A stretch of 33,754 nt of DNA from Candidatus Gastranaerophilales bacterium Zag_111 (GCA_001899395.1 MOYD01000064.1:1-33754); one strand, 5' to 3'; numbered from the stretch's first letter, positions 23,950 to 32,773 are shown. Notes: generated by a model from the sequence alone, not told the origin. Made by a program: numbers and translations.

Positions 23950-24831
23950 TTAAATTTTTGAATGGAACGTACTTCTTTGTTGTTCAAGTTTAGCAGCTTT
24001 TGCGGCTTTTGCTGCATCAGACGCCATACGTTTTTGCTTTTTAACCATGGAAAGCCAGGCAAAGAAAGTGAAAATTGACACAATAAGTACGATGATAGTG
24101 GCAAGAGCATTGATTTCAGGAGACAATCCGCGGCGGACGCTTGAGAAAATGAGCATCGGCAGTGTAGTCGAATCAGGTCCTGCTATAAAGCTGGTTATTA
24201 CCAAGTCATCCATCGACATGGTAAATGACAGCAGGAATGCAGCTACTTCTGCAGGCATAATGGCAGGTAAAATCACGGCAAAAAATACCTTGATAGGTCC
24301 TGCGCCTAAGTCCATAGCAGCTTCTTCAATAGAGATATCCAGCTCACGGAATCGCGATCTGATAACTACGGTGGTATATGCAGAGCAGAATGTAACGTGG
24401 GCAATCCAGATTGCAAATATTCCTCTGTCGGCAAACCAGGGGATGATTTCACCTAAGGAAACAAAGAGCATTAAAAGCGCTAAACCGGTGATGACTTCAG
24501 GAAGCACCATTGGTGCCGTGATAAGCAGAACGAATAGTGATTCTCCGGTAAAAGAGCGCACTCTTACTAGAACGAATGCAGCAAGAGTTCCGATCACAAC
24601 TGAAGCGCAGGCAGTCATGAAGGCGACTGTTAACGAAATCAATACTGCATGACCGATTTGGGAGTCGGAAAAAAGCTCGTAGTACCAGTGCAGGGATGCT
24701 TTTGTCCACACCGTTACCATTTTGGACTCATTGAATGAATAAATAATGAGCATCAAAATAGGCAAGTATAAGAAAGTCAGAGCGCAGGCGAGGATCACGA
24801 TGCGCGCTATTAAGGATTTATTTTTGCGCAT
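23950..24831 (-). CDS. potI: Putrescine ABC transporter permease PotI
   Basis: 293 residues with six predicted transmembrane helices, one half of the membrane channel of the putrescine importer. The permease signature EEAAMDLGAGPIKVFFAVILPAIMP is cut around the EAA loop near residue 180 that contacts PotG. FTMSMDDLVITSFIAGPDSTTLPM and SPEINALATIIV match E. coli PotI more closely than PotC. A Lys/Ala-rich tail extends about 20 residues. The ATG at 24831 (AGGAG 7 bases upstream) is preferred to 24876, and overlaps potH by 14 bases, indicating coupled translation. Confidence 0.92.
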   Translation of the reverse strand: MRKNKSLIARIVILACALTFLYLPILMLIIYSFNESKMVTVWTKASLHWYYELFSDSQIGHAVLISLTVAFMTACASVVIGTLAAFVLVRVRSFTGESLFVLLITAPMVLPEVITGLALLMLFVSLGEIIPWFADRGIFAIWIAHVTFCSAYTTVVIRSRFRELDISIEEAAMDLGAGPIKVFFAVILPAIMPAEVAAFLLSFTMSMDDLVITSFIAGPDSTTLPMLIFSSVRRGLSPEINALATIIVLIVSIFTFFAWLSMVKKQKRMASDAAKAAKAAKLEQQRSTFHSKI

Positions 24832-25804
24832 AGAGTTTCTCCTGTTCTTTGCGTTCAATCTTATAGAACCAAACAATCGGAATTACCAATATAATCAGCA
24901 TGATGATGGCAACAGCTGAGGCCAGCGGCCAATCGCGGTTATTAAAGAATTCCTGCCACAAAATACGTCCGATGAGGATAGATCCTTTTCCGCCGAGAAG
25001 TTCAGGAATGACGTATTCACCCAGAGCCGGAATAAATACCAGCATGGATCCGGCGATAATTCCGCTTTTGGTTTGCGGAATCAGACTGTTAAAGAACGTT
25101 TTTACCGGTCTGCAGCCCAGATCATAGGACGCCTCAATAAGTGAATAATCGACTTTCATTAATGCCGAGAATAAAGGCAGCACCATATAGGGCAGATAGC
25201 AATAGGTTATGCCTACGTAAACTGCAAAGTCGGTTTGCAGCATCTGTATCGGCGAGTCGATGATTCCTATACCCATTAAGATATCGTTGATAAGGCCGTC
25301 ACGCTTCATAATGGTCATCCAAGAGTAGATACGTACTACAAATGAAGTCCAGCTCGGCATGATGACAAGCATGAATAATACGTTGCGTGCCGTGGGCTTA
25401 CACGTTGCAAGCGCCCATGCGATCGGATAGCCGATAATGAGGCAGAACAGCGTGGAAAGCCCTGCTACCTGCAATGATTTGACATAAGAGCGGAAATAAG
25501 TCCCGTCTTCATCGGTAAAGATTGAAGTGTAGTTTTCAAGATGCAGGATGATCTGCATTGCTCCTTCCTCAAAAGTCACCAGAGGTGAATAAGGAGGAAT
25601 GGCAATTTCCGATACCGACAAAGATATTTTGAAGATGATTAAAAACGGCAACAGGAAAAATAAAATCATCCACAAATACGGGACGAGAATTAATGCGTAA
25701 TCTCTCCATGTCCTGTTATGAGGCTTAGAGAGCTTTGTCGGCCTTCTTTTAGCCTGAAAAGCTCGCCTGATAAAAGACATATTGGCGCTAAAACCCGTAG
25801 ACAT
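24818..25804 (-). CDS. potH: Putrescine ABC transporter permease PotH
   Basis: 328 residues with six predicted helices after a basic cytoplasmic N-terminus of about 35 residues. Blocks LPYMVLPLFSALMKVDYS, EASYDLGCRPVKTFF (EAA loop) and LVFIPALGEYVIPELLGG, and the C-terminal WQEFFNNRDWPLASAVAI, correspond closely to E. coli PotH rather than PotB. The start has AGGAGG five bases upstream and lies 14 bp after potG. It pairs with PotI to form the channel. Confidence 0.93.
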   Translation of the reverse strand: MSTGFSANMSFIRRAFQAKRRPTKLSKPHNRTWRDYALILVPYLWMILFFLLPFLIIFKISLSVSEIAIPPYSPLVTFEEGAMQIILHLENYTSIFTDEDGTYFRSYVKSLQVAGLSTLFCLIIGYPIAWALATCKPTARNVLFMLVIMPSWTSFVVRIYSWMTIMKRDGLINDILMGIGIIDSPIQMLQTDFAVYVGITYCYLPYMVLPLFSALMKVDYSLIEASYDLGCRPVKTFFNSLIPQTKSGIIAGSMLVFIPALGEYVIPELLGGKGSILIGRILWQEFFNNRDWPLASAVAIIMLIILVIPIVWFYKIERKEQEKLYAQK

Positions 25805-25818
25805 ACTTGCCTCCTAGA

Positions 25819-27045
25819 TTAAATGGTAAGGGCAATGCAGGATTCGGCGTCCCAGCTTAAATATACTTGATCATCCCATGTGGGAAGACCTTGTTTGAAG
25901 CGATCAACGTTAGGCAGAGTCGATGTGACTATGCGTCCGTCCTTAAGTCTTACGTAGTAAATGGAAATGTCGCCCAGATAGGCGATATTTTCTACTACGC
26001 CGTGACACCAGTTGGTTTCTTCTTCGGGTTTTTCGTGTGAAATATAAATTTTTTCAGGGCGTAAAGCGATAGTAAGCGGCATGCCGTCGGCAAGGTCAAT
26101 ATCGTGCTGCAGCTCTATAAGGTGTGTGAAATCATCAGCACGCAGTAAAGACTGTGTAGCATTAGATGAAATCAGGGTGCAGTCAAACAAGTTTACCGAG
26201 CCGATAAATTCAGCGCAGAAACGGCAGTTAGGGTTTTCGTAAATTTCACGAGGTCCGCCTATCTGTACGAATTGTCCGCGATCCATAATGGCAATGCGAT
26301 CGGCCATGGTCATGGCTTCTTCCTGATCGTGAGTTACCATAAGGCAAGTTACGCCTACTGAGTTAATAATGTCTACAAGCTCAAGACGCATTTGTTCGCG
26401 CAGCTTTTTATCCAGAGCTCCCATCGGTTCGTCAAGCAGCAGTACGCGCGGCTCTTTAGCAAGAGACCGGGCCAAAGCAACACGTTGGCGCTGTCCACCT
26501 GACAGCTGGAAAGGCTTACGATCCACGTAATCTTCCATGTGCACCAAATGCAGCATTTTTTCTACGCGCTCTTCAATTTGGCTTTTAGGCAGGTGTTCCT
26601 GTTTAAGGCCGAAAGCAATGTTCTGTTTTACCGTCATGTAAGGGAACAATGCGTATGATTGGAACATCATATTAACGGGGCGCTTGTAGGGAGGAACTCC
26701 GATAAGCTCTTCACCGTCAAGTAAAATGCTTCCTGAAGTCGGGGTTTCAAATCCTGCGAGCATACGCAAAAGAGTTGATTTTCCGCATCCTGATGATCCC
26801 AAAAGGGCAAAAATTTCGCCTTCATAAAGAGTTAGATTAACTTTGTTTACGGCAGTAAATGCCTCAAACTCCTTAGTGATGTCTTTGATTTCAAGGATCG
26901 GACGAAGGTTTTGTTCCGTAGGTGAGGGCTTATTGCCCGGAAGTTCGCCCGGACGGTGACCGGCATTTTTTGCCGGAACGGCTGAATTGTTTGCAGAAGC
27001 AGCAACAGGCTGCTTATCAGCCGTGCACTCAGGTGTATTTTCCAC
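25819..27045 (-). CDS. potG: Putrescine ABC transporter ATPase PotG
   Basis: 408 residues. The cytoplasmic ATPase of the putrescine importer has Walker A GSSGCGKST (83-91), signature LSGGQ (181-185), Walker B with Asp205-Glu206, the H-loop in VTHDQEEAMTMADR, and a C-terminal TOBE regulatory domain with VALRPEKI-like IALRPEKI. The GVPPYKRPVNMMFQSYALFPYMT block and a C-terminal WD.ESCIALTI-like end match E. coli PotG. The start is GTG (27045). About 50 low-complexity Ala/Pro/Asn residues precede the conserved core, and no ATG lies between, so the extension appears real. potG-potH-potI are co-directional, but no potF-like binding protein gene is adjacent. Confidence 0.92.
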   Translation of the reverse strand: MENTPECTADKQPVAASANNSAVPAKNAGHRPGELPGNKPSPTEQNLRPILEIKDITKEFEAFTAVNKVNLTLYEGEIFALLGSSGCGKSTLLRMLAGFETPTSGSILLDGEELIGVPPYKRPVNMMFQSYALFPYMTVKQNIAFGLKQEHLPKSQIEERVEKMLHLVHMEDYVDRKPFQLSGGQRQRVALARSLAKEPRVLLLDEPMGALDKKLREQMRLELVDIINSVGVTCLMVTHDQEEAMTMADRIAIMDRGQFVQIGGPREIYENPNCRFCAEFIGSVNLFDCTLISSNATQSLLRADDFTHLIELQHDIDLADGMPLTIALRPEKIYISHEKPEEETNWCHGVVENIAYLGDISIYYVRLKDGRIVTSTLPNVDRFKQGLPTWDDQVYLSWDAESCIALTI

Positions 27046-27342
27046 TGGTGCTTAACTCTCCATAACGCTGTTAAAAACAACAGGTACAGGTAACAGACAC
27101 TCCCGATATAAAATTATCGGGAAACTCAGATTGTATCTTTCCGAAAGTTCACGGAAATTTAGGGCTATGATAATAAAAAAAAATAAAAATAAAAGCTTTT
27201 CAGATCTTTTTTTAAAAATAAATCAGTAAAAAATTTCAGATTTAAGTCGTCTTAACATTTTCGTTACATTGTTTTTACCGCCGCATAATTTTTGCAGGTT
27301 TGGTACAATGAAAAGCAGTGTAAATATTTAAGTATAAAAGCC
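27046..27342. other. Divergent potG/iron-ADH spacer with palindromes
   Basis: It contains an 8-bp inverted repeat TCCCGATA/TATCGGGA (27101-27108 with 27115-27122) in the potG leader, a second short one TTTCCG/CGGAAA (27138-27157), a minus-strand TACAAT -10-like box (27130-27135), and an A/T-rich stretch at 27170-27240. The first palindrome could be an operator or leader hairpin for potGHI. No gene seen. Confidence 0.5.
27301..27309 (+). promoter_or_regulatory. Extended -10 promoter of the iron-ADH gene
   Basis: TGGTACAAT is an extended -10 element ending 33 bases before ATG 27343. It lies downstream of the alternative TTG start at 27292, which supports ATG 27343 as the true start. Confidence 0.55.
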
Positions 27343-28548
27343 ATGGAATCTTTTGATTTTTTTAGAAGGACAAGAATCATTTTCGGTCAAAGTGCGGATA
27401 ATGAAGTAGGTCAGATAATCAAATATCAGGGTGGAACGCGGGTTTTGCTTCTGCATGGAGAGAAGGCCGCCATAAAGTACGGAATAGTGGAAAGAATCGG
27501 CAGGACACTTGACAGATCAGGGCTTAAATATTTTTCCAAAGGCGGAATCAAGTCCAATCCTCATATTGACAAAGTATATGAATGCATTGAATTTTGTCTT
27601 AGCAATTCGATTAATTACATTTTAGCTGTAGGCGGCGGATCGGTAATCGATACGGCAAAGATTGTTGCTGCCGGTGTGTTTTTTGACGGTGATATATGGG
27701 ATATGTTTGAAAAGCACCGCGAACCTTACCGCTCTTTGCCTTTAGGCTGTGTCGTAACTGTTCCCGCATCAGGATCGGAGTGTTCTAATTCAAGTTCTTT
27801 AATGCGTGAAAAAGATGGAAGAAGAGAAAAGCTTATTGCGTACAGCAACAGTTTTGTTCCGGAATTTGCGATTTTAAATCCTGATTTAACTTTATCATTA
27901 TCCCCAAGAGTAACCGCAAGCGGTTGTGTTGATATGATAAATCACGTGCTGGAAGGATATTTTTCAAATTCGACCGGAGTTTTGCTGTCAGATAAATTAT
28001 GTGAGGCGGTTTTATCAAGCATCATTGAATTATTGCCGCAGATTTATGAAGATCCGAATAACATTGATGCAAGGGCTAATCTGATGTTGGCAGCTACATT
28101 ATCTCATAACGATATTTGCTGTATGGGAAGAAAATCGGATAATGTTATTACCAAACTTGCCAATCAGCTGGTTGTTGAGAATGATTGTCCTTTCGGGGAT
28201 GCTTTGGCAGTGTTGATTCCGGCGTGGATGGAATATGTGGTGCAGTTTAATCCGCTGCGTATTGCTCAGTTTTCAAATCGTGTTTTCGGAATTGCCATAA
28301 ATTTTGAAGATCCTAAAATTACCGCCTATGACGGAATAAAAGCACTAAGAGCTTTCTTTAAAAATGTCAAATTGCCGTGCAATTTTGTAGAGTTGGGAAT
28401 AAAAACCGAGGCGATTGCCGATATTGTGAATGCTCTGGATTTAAAAGAAGGAAAAACTTTAGGCTCTTTTGTTCCTCTTGATGCAGTTGCCTGTGAGGCG
28501 ATTTTATCGCTTGCTGCAAATTATTGCGAAGGCAGGGATATTTTTTAG
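27343..28548 (+). CDS. Iron-type alcohol dehydrogenase family protein, metal site degraded
   Basis: 401 residues, similar in length and order to butanol dehydrogenase/YqhD-type group III alcohol dehydrogenases: N-terminal FDFFRRTRIIFGQ, NAD(P) loop AVGGGSVIDTAK, TVPASGSE, NPDLTLSLSPRVTASGCVDMINHVLEGY (shown in parts). Of the four metal ligands, Asp197 and His201 remain, but the two usual His are Thr270 and Phe284, and the intervening conserved His is Asn274. The surrounding PAWMEYV region is intact, so this is substitution rather than frameshift. Without metal, ordinary dehydrogenase activity is unlikely. ATG 27343 is favoured by the promoter at 27301, although it has no clear Shine-Dalgarno. 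Monocistronic; function unknown. Confidence 0.85.
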   Translation: MESFDFFRRTRIIFGQSADNEVGQIIKYQGGTRVLLLHGEKAAIKYGIVERIGRTLDRSGLKYFSKGGIKSNPHIDKVYECIEFCLSNSINYILAVGGGSVIDTAKIVAAGVFFDGDIWDMFEKHREPYRSLPLGCVVTVPASGSECSNSSSLMREKDGRREKLIAYSNSFVPEFAILNPDLTLSLSPRVTASGCVDMINHVLEGYFSNSTGVLLSDKLCEAVLSSIIELLPQIYEDPNNIDARANLMLAATLSHNDICCMGRKSDNVITKLANQLVVENDCPFGDALAVLIPAWMEYVVQFNPLRIAQFSNRVFGIAINFEDPKITAYDGIKALRAFFKNVKLPCNFVELGIKTEAIADIVNALDLKEGKTLGSFVPLDAVACEAILSLAANYCEGRDIF

Positions 28549-28556
28549 GGAAAGTA

Positions 28557-28589
28557 AAACAGCTTTTCTGGCAAAATAAGCTATGTTTT
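28557..28589. terminator. Weak hairpin between convergent genes
   Basis: AAAACAGCTT (28557-28566) is largely complementary to AAGCTATGTTTT (28578-28589) with a two-base bulge. T/A-rich arms could end both the iron-ADH and the M23 peptidase transcripts. Confidence 0.4.
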
Positions 28590-28600
28590 GATAAATCAGA

Positions 28601-29620
28601 CTAGTTAAGAGAATTTTCGTTGCTTGGAGTGTAAAGTAAAGCCAAGCTTTTTATATCGTCTTTATATTTCTTAACTGTTCTGGCAAAAGCTTTTTGCTCT
28701 TTTTGTGTGAGGACCGGTTTTTGGGAAGGAAGCGACGGTAAATCGACTTTCATCGGATCTACCGGGCGATTGTTGACATGGACTTCATAATGCAGATGCG
28801 GCCCTGAGGTTCTGCCGGTGTTTCCGGATTTGGCAATGAGCTGTCCAAGTTTTACTTTTTGGCCTTTTTTGACGTGACGTTTTGATAAGTGCATGTAAAC
28901 GGTCTTATAGCCGTTATTGTGCTCAATAATAATATAGTTGCCGGCAGCTCTTTGATAACCTGAAAAATATACTACACCGTCGGCAGGAGCATAAACCGGG
29001 GTGCCGATTGATGCTTTGAAGTCAACGCCTTTGTGCGGGCGGATGCGTCCTGTAACAGGATGTCTGCGAGACGGATTAAACTCGGAATTTATTTTTATTT
29101 CGCCGTTAAGCGGAAAACGTTTGAAAGCGGTTGTTGTTTGTTGCGCAACTTCGTTTTCACTGTAAAACTTGTTGTTGTTTTGATTGCGGTAAAGAGCAAT
29201 ATTGCCGTGATTTTTAGTTTTAAACTGTAAGGCGTTTACTTTGGAGTTGTCTCCTTCATCGCTTAATAAAATGCGAAAAGAATCTCCCGGTCTTAATCGT
29301 GAAAAATCGAGTTTATCGGCAAGAACCTGCTGAGCTTGATATATTTCTTTAGATGAAAGTCCTGCGCGTTTTGCAGCTTTATTAAATGATTCTCCTTTTT
29401 TTAAAAAGCCGATGACTAATTTTTGTTTGATTCCGGAAGTTTCATCTTTTATGTTTCTGTCTGCTCCAACTCTTATTTCATCAGAGCTTACGGCAGTGAT
29501 AGTGGTCTTATAGCGTGAGGAGGCGCTGCACACATTAATCGCGCATACGCAAATAAGCGCAGATAACGCAACAGCTCCAAACTTCAGTAAAGTCGGCTTT
29601 AAAAGTAAGTTTCTAGACAT
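28601..29620 (-). CDS. mepM: Murein DD-endopeptidase, M23 family (MepM/YebA-like)
   Basis: 339 residues. A hydrophobic segment at about 14-32 is a signal anchor into the periplasm. Residues ~65-120 form a LysM/OapA-like region (KKGESFNKAAKRAGLSSKEI, then LRPGDSFRI). The LytM catalytic domain has zinc ligands His196 and Asp200 (HKGVD), His244 in the VYMHL strand and the HLH pair at 275-277, with NTGRTSGPHLHYEVHVNNRP around it. It would cut peptide cross-links (D-Ala-mDAP) to allow wall growth, as E. coli MepM. A TATAAT box lies at 29668-29673 on the minus strand. The neighbour usually found divergently (tyrS in many gammaproteobacteria) is missing because the sequence changes at about 29,690. 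Confidence 0.9.
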   Translation of the reverse strand: MSRNLLLKPTLLKFGAVALSALICVCAINVCSASSRYKTTITAVSSDEIRVGADRNIKDETSGIKQKLVIGFLKKGESFNKAAKRAGLSSKEIYQAQQVLADKLDFSRLRPGDSFRILLSDEGDNSKVNALQFKTKNHGNIALYRNQNNNKFYSENEVAQQTTTAFKRFPLNGEIKINSEFNPSRRHPVTGRIRPHKGVDFKASIGTPVYAPADGVVYFSGYQRAAGNYIIIEHNNGYKTVYMHLSKRHVKKGQKVKLGQLIAKSGNTGRTSGPHLHYEVHVNNRPVDPMKVDLPSLPSQKPVLTQKEQKAFARTVKKYKDDIKSLALLYTPSNENSLN

Positions 29621-29700
29621 GCTTTTACTGAAAAAAACTAATAGTAAGACCTAAAATCGAAGAAATCATTATAGACTAAAACACAGGTAAAATTAAGATG
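29621..29700. other. Probable contig junction between two genomes
   Basis: Left of here are the mepM gene and its -10 box. Right of here, at 29697, a grpE frame opens directly after a TAA with no start codon. Gene content, DnaJ type and codon use change across this point. It looks like a chimeric join or, less likely, a real recombination boundary. Confidence 0.7.
29668..29673 (-). promoter_or_regulatory. -10 box of mepM
   Basis: A perfect TATAAT lies on the minus strand, 48 bases before the mepM start. The -35 position (about 29694-29699, TTAATT) falls on the suspected junction and may not be native. Confidence 0.5.
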
Positions 29701-30185
29701 AAGAACAAGATGATAAATCAGAAGAAAATGAGACTTTTGATAATAAACTACAAGAAGAATATGACAAATTAAACCAGCAATATATTCGACTTGCTGCGGA
29801 TTTTGATAATTACAGAAAACGCCAGGAGCAGGAGCGAGAAAGTCTTATAAAGTTTGGTACTGAAAACGCGCTGAAAAATCTTCTTGAAGTTCTTGATAAT
29901 TTTGAACGCGGTCAAAAAACTTTAGAAACAGTTGAAGACTGTGAAAAAGTAAAAGAAAGCTTTAACCTTGTACATAAACAGGTTTATGATATCTTGGCAA
30001 AACTTGGACTGGAAGAAATCAAAGCGGTAGGCGAAGAATTTGACCCGAATTTCCATGAAGCTGTAATGCAAACCCCTACAACCGAACATCCGGAACACAC
30101 TGTAATTGCAGAACTTCAAAAAGGTTATAAACTTGGTGATAAAGTTTTGCGCCCAACACTTGTCAATGTTGCGACAGCCGGATAA
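29697..30185 (+). pseudogene. grpE: GrpE nucleotide exchange factor, 5' end missing
   Basis: 162 codons open from 29697 to TAA 30185, with no ATG, GTG or TTG until codon 100. The visible protein begins with an acidic stretch (DEEQDDKSEENE) leading into the long GrpE coiled coil (RLAADFDNYRKRQEQERESL), then the four-helix/beta-wing head ending FDPNFHEAVMQ and YKLGDKVLRPTLVNVA. GrpE releases ADP from DnaK. Only the first tens of residues are missing; no internal damage is seen, so it is truncated by the junction rather than decayed. dnaJ follows after 44 bp, without dnaK in between. Confidence 0.9.
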
Positions 30186-30229
30186 AATATAGATAGACTT
30201 GAGGATTTAAAGGAAGTAAAAAGAGGAAA

Positions 30230-31354
30230 ATGGCAGATTACTATGAAATATTAGGAGTGTCAAAGGACGCTTCAAAAGACGAGATAAAATCGGCTTTCAG
30301 AAAGAAAGCCCGCGAACTTCACCCCGATGTAAATAAGGCTCCGGACGCAGAAGAAAAGTTCAAAGAACTTGGCAAAGCTTACGAGACATTATCAGATGAT
30401 AACAAACGTGCAACATATGACAGATACGGCGAAGACGGACTAAAAAATGCAGGTTTTGATACAGGCGGACCATTTGCCGGAGGTTTTGGAAACCTTAATG
30501 ATATTTTTGAAACATTTTTTGGCGGTTTTGGGGGATTTGGTTTTGGCGGAGCGCCTGACCCGAACGCACCGCAAAGAGGTTCCGACCTTCGCTACGATAT
30601 CAAGTTGAAATTTGAAGATGCGGCTTTTGGTATAGCTAAAGAAATCCGTTTTGACCACCTTGAAACCTGTCCGGATTGTCATGGAACAGGTGCAGAAAAA
30701 GGCACTCAGAAAAAGACATGTCCTCAATGCGGTGGCTCAGGTCAGGTAAAAACCGTTACAAGAACTCCTTTAGGGAATTTTGCACAAATTACAACATGTC
30801 CGCATTGTAGCGGAACAGGTCAGGTTATCGACAAACCTTGCAAAACATGTCAAGGCGCCGGTCAAGTAAACCGTGAAAAGAAAATTGAGATAAAAATTCC
30901 GGCAGGCGTTGACCATTTGTCAAAAATAAGAGTTTCTGGCGAGGGCGACTGCGGAATTAATGGCGGACCAAACGGCGATTTGTTTGTCGTAATTCATCTG
31001 GAATCTTCTAATTACTACAAGCGTGACGGAATAAACGTATTTACAGAACTTGAAATTTCGCCGGCTCAGGCTGTTTTAGGAGATACAATATCAATAAAAA
31101 CCCTTGACGGAGAAAAAGAAATTCAAATCCCGGCGGGTTCACAAAACGGCACTCTTGTCAAAATCAAAGGTGCAGGAATTCCAATTATCTCAAAACCTTC
31201 GCAGCGCGGCGACCATATTGTAATTGTGAAAATAAAAATTCCAACAAGGTTGACAGAAGAAGAGAAAAATCTGTATACTAGATTATATGAAATCGTCGGC
31301 GGCAAAAAACCGCACGAATCTATCATGTCTAAAGTTAAGGGAGTATTCAAATAG
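30230..31354 (+). CDS. dnaJ: Chaperone DnaJ
   Basis: 374 residues. The J domain (1-70) has the HPD motif in [10 protein letters not shown], followed by a Gly/Phe-rich linker (about 80-110) and four zinc motifs, [24 protein letters not shown] and CKTCQGAG. Two beta-sandwich substrate domains follow ([20 protein letters not shown]). It stimulates DnaK ATPase and delivers unfolded clients. The pattern of [14 protein letters not shown] and TGQVIDKPC is closest, from memory, to cyanobacterial-lineage DnaJ. AGAGGA precedes the ATG. The next gene starts one base after the stop codon. Confidence 0.96.
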   Translation: MADYYEILGVSKDASKDEIKSAFRKKARELHPDVNKAPDAEEKFKELGKAYETLSDDNKRATYDRYGEDGLKNAGFDTGGPFAGGFGNLNDIFETFFGGFGGFGFGGAPDPNAPQRGSDLRYDIKLKFEDAAFGIAKEIRFDHLETCPDCHGTGAEKGTQKKTCPQCGGSGQVKTVTRTPLGNFAQITTCPHCSGTGQVIDKPCKTCQGAGQVNREKKIEIKIPAGVDHLSKIRVSGEGDCGINGGPNGDLFVVIHLESSNYYKRDGINVFTELEISPAQAVLGDTISIKTLDGEKEIQIPAGSQNGTLVKIKGAGIPIISKPSQRGDHIVIVKIKIPTRLTEEEKNLYTRLYEIVGGKKPHESIMSKVKGVFK

Positions 31355-31355
31355 T

Positions 31356-32771
31356 ATGCGCAAAATATTACCGGCAATAATTTTTAGTTTTTTTACTTGC
31401 TGCTATTCGTTTGCAGCACAGGTTCCGCAATCAGTGCAGGACTTTATAAATAAAGATTTCCCGCAAACAAATTTCCGCTTTGACGGCGCGATAATTTTGC
31501 CTGATAATACGATGTATCTGCCGGTATTTCCTGCAAAAACAGACAATCTTACAGAACTTGATATTAAATCGAGTTATCCGGTCAATACAAAAATGAAACA
31601 AAAACCGGATATGATAATTCTTGATAACAATTTTGTTTTGTTAAAAGTTATCAATACTAACGGCAAAAAGACAGTTATAAACTTGCAGCAGGTGCCGGAA
31701 GAGCTTCAATCAGGACTTTTACCGCAAGATATTTTACTGCCTAAGGGCTTAGTTTTTCCTGAAAATTTGAAGGGAATTATCGGAAATATTGATGTTTCCG
31801 TAACTCAAGATACAGGATTAAAAATTAATAACACCAGAAATAAAACCAAAAAACCGGCTCAACCTGTAGAACCGCTTCAAGGTAAAACTTTTTATGTTTC
31901 AACCGGAGTAAACAAAAATATTCAGGTAATTCCGTCAAACTCCAGAGTTCCGGAATATGCGCTTGAGCAAAAAGCGGTTATAAATGATATCAAGGCATAT
32001 AACGGCGAATTTTTGCTTGTAACTTATTTTGACAGCAAAACTATGAATATAATTTCCCTGATGGATGAAAAAGTTATAAAGGAAGTTAATTTTGAAATTT
32101 GTCCGGAGCAAATAATTATAGATAATGATAAAAAAGTTGCTTACATAACATCTGGCTCAAATTCAAGTGTATACGTGTTTAGCCTGGAAACCATGACACT
32201 TAAAAGACAGCTAAAAATTAATGGTTTGTGTGAAAAATTTACGCTATCTGAAGACGGTACAAAACTTTTCTATATTGACAGAAATACTAATGACATATGG
32301 GCAATTGAGCTTGATAATAACTATCTTTTGAAAAATATCGGAAGTTTTCCGAATGTCTCCAAAATTGCATATGTGAATGGCGAATTGTACATTACAAGCA
32401 GAACAAAAAACAGAATTGCGATTGTTGATTATGACAGTTTAGGTTTTATCACAGAACTTGAAGTTGCTGAAAAACCGGTCGATATGTATGCACATAATAA
32501 CGAGTTGTTTATTTTAAGCGCGCAAGAAAATATTGTCGAAGTTTTAAACACAGATGAAGACCTTATTACAGATAAACTGTTTTTGAACACAAATGCTTTT
32601 GCAACACAGATTACGCCGATTGATAACAGTAATTTGATAATGGTGACAAATGCTCTGTCCGGTTTGTATTCTGTTATTGATACGGATACTAAAGAAATAG
32701 TTAAAACAAGCCCGATTGATGTTCGTGTCAGAGCAATAGTTGTAACAGATAAGGTGAAAACAATAAAATAA
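31356..32771 (+). CDS. Secreted beta-propeller (YncE/WD40-like) protein
   Basis: 471 residues from ATG 31356; the in-frame ATG at 31287 lies inside dnaJ. A signal peptide (MRKILPAIIFSFFTCCYSFAA) is shown by a basic start, a hydrophobic core and an AxA-like end near residue 21. From about residue 180 there are repeated beta-blade units: YVSTGVNKNIQVIP, YITSGSNSSVYVFSLETMT, LFYIDRNTNDIWAIEL, YITSRTKNRIAIVDYD, and a final MVTNALSGLYSVIDTDTKE, the 40-residue spacing expected of YncE/YVTN-type propellers. The N-terminal 150 residues are not recognised. Export is likely. The function is unknown; propellers like this often bind peptides, DNA or other proteins. Confidence 0.75.
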   Translation: MRKILPAIIFSFFTCCYSFAAQVPQSVQDFINKDFPQTNFRFDGAIILPDNTMYLPVFPAKTDNLTELDIKSSYPVNTKMKQKPDMIILDNNFVLLKVINTNGKKTVINLQQVPEELQSGLLPQDILLPKGLVFPENLKGIIGNIDVSVTQDTGLKINNTRNKTKKPAQPVEPLQGKTFYVSTGVNKNIQVIPSNSRVPEYALEQKAVINDIKAYNGEFLLVTYFDSKTMNIISLMDEKVIKEVNFEICPEQIIIDNDKKVAYITSGSNSSVYVFSLETMTLKRQLKINGLCEKFTLSEDGTKLFYIDRNTNDIWAIELDNNYLLKNIGSFPNVSKIAYVNGELYITSRTKNRIAIVDYDSLGFITELEVAEKPVDMYAHNNELFILSAQENIVEVLNTDEDLITDKLFLNTNAFATQITPIDNSNLIMVTNALSGLYSVIDTDTKEIVKTSPIDVRVRAIVVTDKVKTIK

Positions 32772-32773
32772 TT

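Noticed and set aside
23871-24110. 79-codon minus-strand frame at the end of potI
   Set aside because: It runs through the potGHI terminator and overlaps potI in another frame; not a gene.
24047-24652. 201-codon plus-strand open frame
   Set aside because: It is antisense to potI, has Ser/Thr/Ile-rich low-information sequence and no recognisable motif or ribosome site; a shadow of the real gene.
23950-25804. Permeases as PotB and PotC (spermidine-preferential system)
   Set aside because: N-terminal extension, length and specific blocks (WQEFFNNRDWP, TFCSAYTTVVI-like and SPEINALAT) match PotH and PotI.
27292-27342. TTG start for the iron-ADH gene
   Set aside because: It precedes the extended -10 box at 27301-27309, and the family N-terminus aligns from ATG 27343.
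29994-30185. A complete small protein starting at TTG 29994
   Set aside because: It is simply the C-terminal part of GrpE; the same frame is open and GrpE-like back to 29697.
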